DNA from: Clostridiaceae bacterium
GTDB taxonomy: Bacteria; Bacillota; Clostridia; Lachnospirales; Lachnospiraceae
DNA length: 34,224 nucleotides
Assembly: GCA_902362725.1 (NCBI GenBank)
Contig: CABIXM010000004.1
Coordinates: 1 to 34,224, forward strand
Direction of reading: 5' to 3'
Shown piece after piece: positions 31,804 to 34,224 of the stretch. The translations under genes were made by a program, and so were the position numbers. How positions within the stretch are numbered: the first letter of the stretch is position 1; the number at the start of each line of letters is the position of its first letter. A model generated the notes under the pieces. The model saw only the letters and a list, made by a program, of their open reading frames with translations, ran no database searches and was not told where the DNA came from.

Positions 31804-32514
31804 ATGTTACAGATTATCATTTATTCCGCAATCATCGGTATCATCGGTGGCGGATGCATCGCAGCGGGTGCGGCCCGTATGTTCCATGCACCGGAGATTC
31901 AGTCCATGGGTGCGTTCCGTACCTTAGGTGAGTTGAATGCCTGCAACGGTGATCCGATTGCACATTTTTCCTTTGGTCTGGGATTTTTCTTCTCAGCTGC
32001 AGCTTCCGCAGTAGCAGCAGGTTCCCTGACACAGGATGTTATGCACCGTATCGTGCCGAACTGGAGTGCCGCTGCCCTGCTTGTTAAAAACAACAAGGTA
32101 GAAGAGACCGTTCAGAATCCGCGCAAGATGATGATGGCCGGTTCCGTTGTCGGCGGTCTGGTTGTTATTTTCCTGAACACGATGGCAAGTATTATCCCGG
32201 AGAAGCTTTCCCTGATCGCTTCCGAGGTACTTGGACCGGCTACCACCTGGCTGATTAATCCGGTCATGCCTGCAATCTTCTGGCTGGCAGCCATTGACGC
32301 CGGTAAGACCACAGGTATGTGGGGTACTGTTCTGGGCGGCGTATCCGCGCTGATTACCGGAAATGCAACTCCCGGTGTTGTACTTGGTATCCTGATCGGT
32401 AAGTCTGCTGAGGAGAACGGTTACAAGAGCAAGGTTGTTCAGATTCTGATCGCCATCGTTGTAATTCTGTTCGTTGCCATTGCATACTTCAGAGGCTTCT
32501 TTGGCAAGTTTTAA
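31804..32514 (+). CDS. DUF4311 integral membrane protein (EF_0832-type)
   Basis: A 236-residue membrane protein rich in Gly and Ala. Hydrophobic segments lie near 2-24, 52-74, 109-130, 150-164, 170-200 and 209-231. Small-residue motifs such as IGIIGGGCIAAGAA and SALITGNATPGVVLGIL (from 181; GNAT at 186-189) suggest tightly packed or re-entrant helices as in transporters. AAGGAGG (31788-31794) precedes the ATG. It lies immediately before DUF4310 and is likely its membrane partner. I infer a transport role; no known transporter family is recognisable. Confidence 0.82.
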   Translation: MLQIIIYSAIIGIIGGGCIAAGAARMFHAPEIQSMGAFRTLGELNACNGDPIAHFSFGLGFFFSAAASAVAAGSLTQDVMHRIVPNWSAAALLVKNNKVEETVQNPRKMMMAGSVVGGLVVIFLNTMASIIPEKLSLIASEVLGPATTWLINPVMPAIFWLAAIDAGKTTGMWGTVLGGVSALITGNATPGVVLGILIGKSAEENGYKSKVVQILIAIVVILFVAIAYFRGFFGKF

Positions 32515-32532
32515 TTAGGGAGGAAGAGAAAG

Positions 32533-33186
32533 ATGGAAGACAAGAGAACATTTGGTCAGAAAATGGACGAATTTCTGATGAAGGACAGCACCTTTATCCT
32601 TCTGGTAATCGGAGCTGCCGCAGCAATTTTTGCCGGAACATATATGTACATCAGCTTCGGTACAGGCGCATTCAATGATATTTCAATCGTAGCTATGCTG
32701 AGAGACGGTATTGACACAGGAGATTACGCAGCGGCTGCAGCATTTGCCGCAGGCTTCCTGATTGCACGTATCCTGGAAGGCCCCCTGGTAGGTCTGATGG
32801 ATATCGGTGGCTCTCTGCAGACTGGTGTAGGTATCGGTCTGCCGGCTCTGTTCCTTTCCATGGGATGGAAGCTGCCGTTCACCAACTTCTTTACCGCGCT
32901 GATTACAGGAGCTATCATCGGTCTGGTGATTGGCGGAATCGTTATGCTGGTTCGTAAGCTGATGCCGGAAGGCGTAGCAGTAGGCGGAACTTCCGTTATG
33001 ATGGGCGCAGGAAACGCCACAGGACGTTACTTGGCTCCGTTGATTGTACTGGCAGCTACCAGCTACAATGTATACGCAGGTCTGGGCGCTATCATCGGCT
33101 CCGCTATCTTCTATAAGTGGGGCAAGGAGATGACCGGTGGTGCCATCCTGGGCGCTATGATTCTGGGCGGTATCTTTATTCATTAA
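32533..33186 (+). CDS. DUF4310 integral membrane protein (EF_0833-type)
   Basis: A 217-residue membrane protein with hydrophobic segments near 20-41, 64-90, 99-112, 118-140, 148-175 and 178-195, ending in a last Gly-rich helix (202-216). The cytoplasmic N-terminus is charged. It shares the short motifs ALITG (122-126) and GNAT (160-163) with the DUF4311 protein upstream. GGGAGGAA (32518-32525) precedes the ATG. The pair of small, Gly-rich membrane proteins with two soluble partners looks like a multi-subunit transporter; this is inference. Confidence 0.82.
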   Translation: MEDKRTFGQKMDEFLMKDSTFILLVIGAAAAIFAGTYMYISFGTGAFNDISIVAMLRDGIDTGDYAAAAAFAAGFLIARILEGPLVGLMDIGGSLQTGVGIGLPALFLSMGWKLPFTNFFTALITGAIIGLVIGGIVMLVRKLMPEGVAVGGTSVMMGAGNATGRYLAPLIVLAATSYNVYAGLGAIIGSAIFYKWGKEMTGGAILGAMILGGIFIH

Positions 33187-33199
33187 TAAAAAACATACG

Positions 33200-33226
33200 G
33201 GTGCAGGAGCAAAAAGCTCCTGCGCC
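33200..33226 (+). terminator. Intra-operon hairpin between DUF4310 and dgaE-like gene
   Basis: GGTGCAGGAGC (33200-33210) pairs with GCTCCTGCGCC (33216-33226), with one T-G wobble and an A5 loop. Only a weak TGGATTT follows, so it is more likely a partial attenuator or an RNA-stabilising hairpin than a full stop. The 125-bp gap holds no gene. Confidence 0.5.
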
Positions 33227-33311
33227 TGGATTTAAACTTGACAGAAAGTGCGAAATGAAATCCGGACTGGGGCGGGAAAGAAAAACGTCGCAGATTCGGG
33301 AGGAGAGAAAA

Positions 33312-34224
33312 ATGACAGTTTATGAAGAAATCGGACTTCCGCGCGTGATCAATGCCAGCGGCCGCATGACGGTGCTGGGCGTCTCCACCATCAGCGACAA
33401 GGTGGCAAAGGCAGCCGTAGCGGGCGGACAGTCTTATGTAGTAGTAGAAGATTTACTTGACAAAGCCGGAGAGATTATTTCCCGGTACACCGGCGGAGAG
33501 GACAGCTGCCCCACCGTATGCGCGTCCGCGGCCATTGCCCTTTCTGTAGCAGGAATGATTTCCAAGGGAAAGAAGACGATCATGGATCGTCTGCCGGATT
33601 CCACCGGACTGGCCAATGAGATTATCCTTCAGAAGGGTCATGCCATCAATTTTAACGCTCCCATCGAGACCATGCTGCGTCTGGGCGGCGGCGTGCCCGT
33701 GGAGGCGGGCTGCGCGACGGAAGTAGTCGTAGAAGATGTGGAAGAGTTAATCAATGAGAAGACGGTTGCGCTGCTCTATGTAAAGAGCCATCACTGCGTA
33801 CAGAAGGGTATGCTGGATCTGCCGACCATGATCGACATTGCCCATCGTCACAATCTGCCGCTGATGGTAGACGCGGCTGCAGAAGAAGATTTCCGCAAGT
33901 ACATCGCCATGGGCGCCGACCTGGTATGCTACAGCGGTGCCAAGGCTCTGGAAGCGACCACATCTGGCTTTGTCACCGGTAAGAAAGAGCTCATTTCCTA
34001 TATTAAAAAGCAGTATCACGGTGTAGGACGTGCCATGAAGGTGGGAAAAGAGGCCATCATGGGACTGCTGGCAGCTCTGGAGCAGTATGAGAACAAGGAC
34101 AAGAAAGCTGAAGTAGAAAAGAATGTCAAGATTGTGGATTGGCTGGTGGACGAGATCAACCAGATCCCGAACCTGAAGGCACAGAAGATTCAGGACGAGG
34201 CCGGACGGGCGATTTTCCGTGCGC
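33312..34224 (+). CDS. dgaE: DgaE-family PLP-dependent ammonia-lyase (partial, runs off the end)
   Basis: The first 304 residues of a SelA-like fold-type I PLP enzyme. It begins TVYEEIGLPRVINASGRMT, has CPTVCASAAIALSVAGMI (about 57-74), the Asp-containing LPLMVDAAAEEDF before the cofactor, and the Schiff-base Lys K211 in CYSGAKALEATTSGF. This is the DgaE family; the Salmonella enzyme removes ammonia from D-glucosaminate-6-phosphate to give 2-keto-3-deoxygluconate-6-phosphate. GGGAGGAGAG (33298-33307) precedes the ATG. The reading frame is open at the window edge; a KDGP aldolase (DgaF) gene would be expected next. Substrate here may differ from Salmonella's. Confidence 0.88.
   Translation, partial: MTVYEEIGLPRVINASGRMTVLGVSTISDKVAKAAVAGGQSYVVVEDLLDKAGEIISRYTGGEDSCPTVCASAAIALSVAGMISKGKKTIMDRLPDSTGLANEIILQKGHAINFNAPIETMLRLGGGVPVEAGCATEVVVEDVEELINEKTVALLYVKSHHCVQKGMLDLPTMIDIAHRHNLPLMVDAAAEEDFRKYIAMGADLVCYSGAKALEATTSGFVTGKKELISYIKKQYHGVGRAMKVGKEAIMGLLAALEQYENKDKKAEVEKNVKIVDWLVDEINQIPNLKAQKIQDEAGRAIFRA

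Overview
This window looks like a chromosomal segment of a spore-forming, Gram-positive anaerobe of the class Clostridia, most likely family Lachnospiraceae. Three things point there: the division/cell-wall (dcw) cluster runs directly into the early sporulation locus (spoIIGA-sigE, with sigG beside it), there is a lineage-typical DUF4317 gene next to greA, and the base composition is moderate with strong AGGAGG ribosome sites. No tRNA, rRNA, CRISPR array, transposase or phage gene was seen. I do not name a species.

Layout. (1) 1-6.6 kb: a terminator, then a small XRE-type repressor with a self-overlapping operator/promoter and a membrane partner; an EF-G/TetM-type GTPase fused to a YacP/Rae1-type PIN nuclease domain; DUF4317; greA; and an orphan Dam-type DNA adenine methylase. 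(2) 6.6-9.5 kb: an SseB-like protein, ychF on the minus strand, and a DedA-family membrane protein. (3) 9.6-22.7 kb: the dcw cluster, mraZ-rsmH-ftsL-PBP-PBP-mraY-murD-ftsW-murA-ftsQ/divIB-ftsZ. murG, murB, murC, murE, murF and ftsA are not present here. (4) 22.7-26.6 kb: a rhodanese/TtcA-like sulfur-transfer fusion protein, a 201-bp palindromic element, then spoIIGA-sigE behind a Spo0A-type promoter, and sigG in the opposite orientation, tail-to-tail with sigE. (5) 26.8-34.2 kb: a HAD phosphatase, a PRD/EIIB-domain regulator, an amidohydrolase/deacetylase, a small stand-alone PRD protein, then SFCGS, DUF4312, DUF4311 and DUF4310 proteins, and a DgaE-type PLP-dependent ammonia-lyase that runs off the end.

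How the genes work together. The central block makes lipid-linked peptidoglycan precursors (murA, murD, mraY), polymerises and crosslinks them at the septum (ftsW, two class B PBPs), and organises the divisome (ftsL, ftsQ, ftsZ), with MraZ as likely autoregulator. The adjoining sporulation block supplies the mother-cell sigma factor with its activating protease, and the late forespore sigma factor.

The last block is the best candidate for an undescribed system. It is a regulated catabolic operon with amino-sugar-acid enzymes (deacetylase plus ammonia-lyase) and a PTS-style regulator. Where a PTS transporter would be expected, it has two Gly/Ala-rich membrane proteins and two small soluble proteins of unknown function. 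I infer that these four form a novel uptake system.
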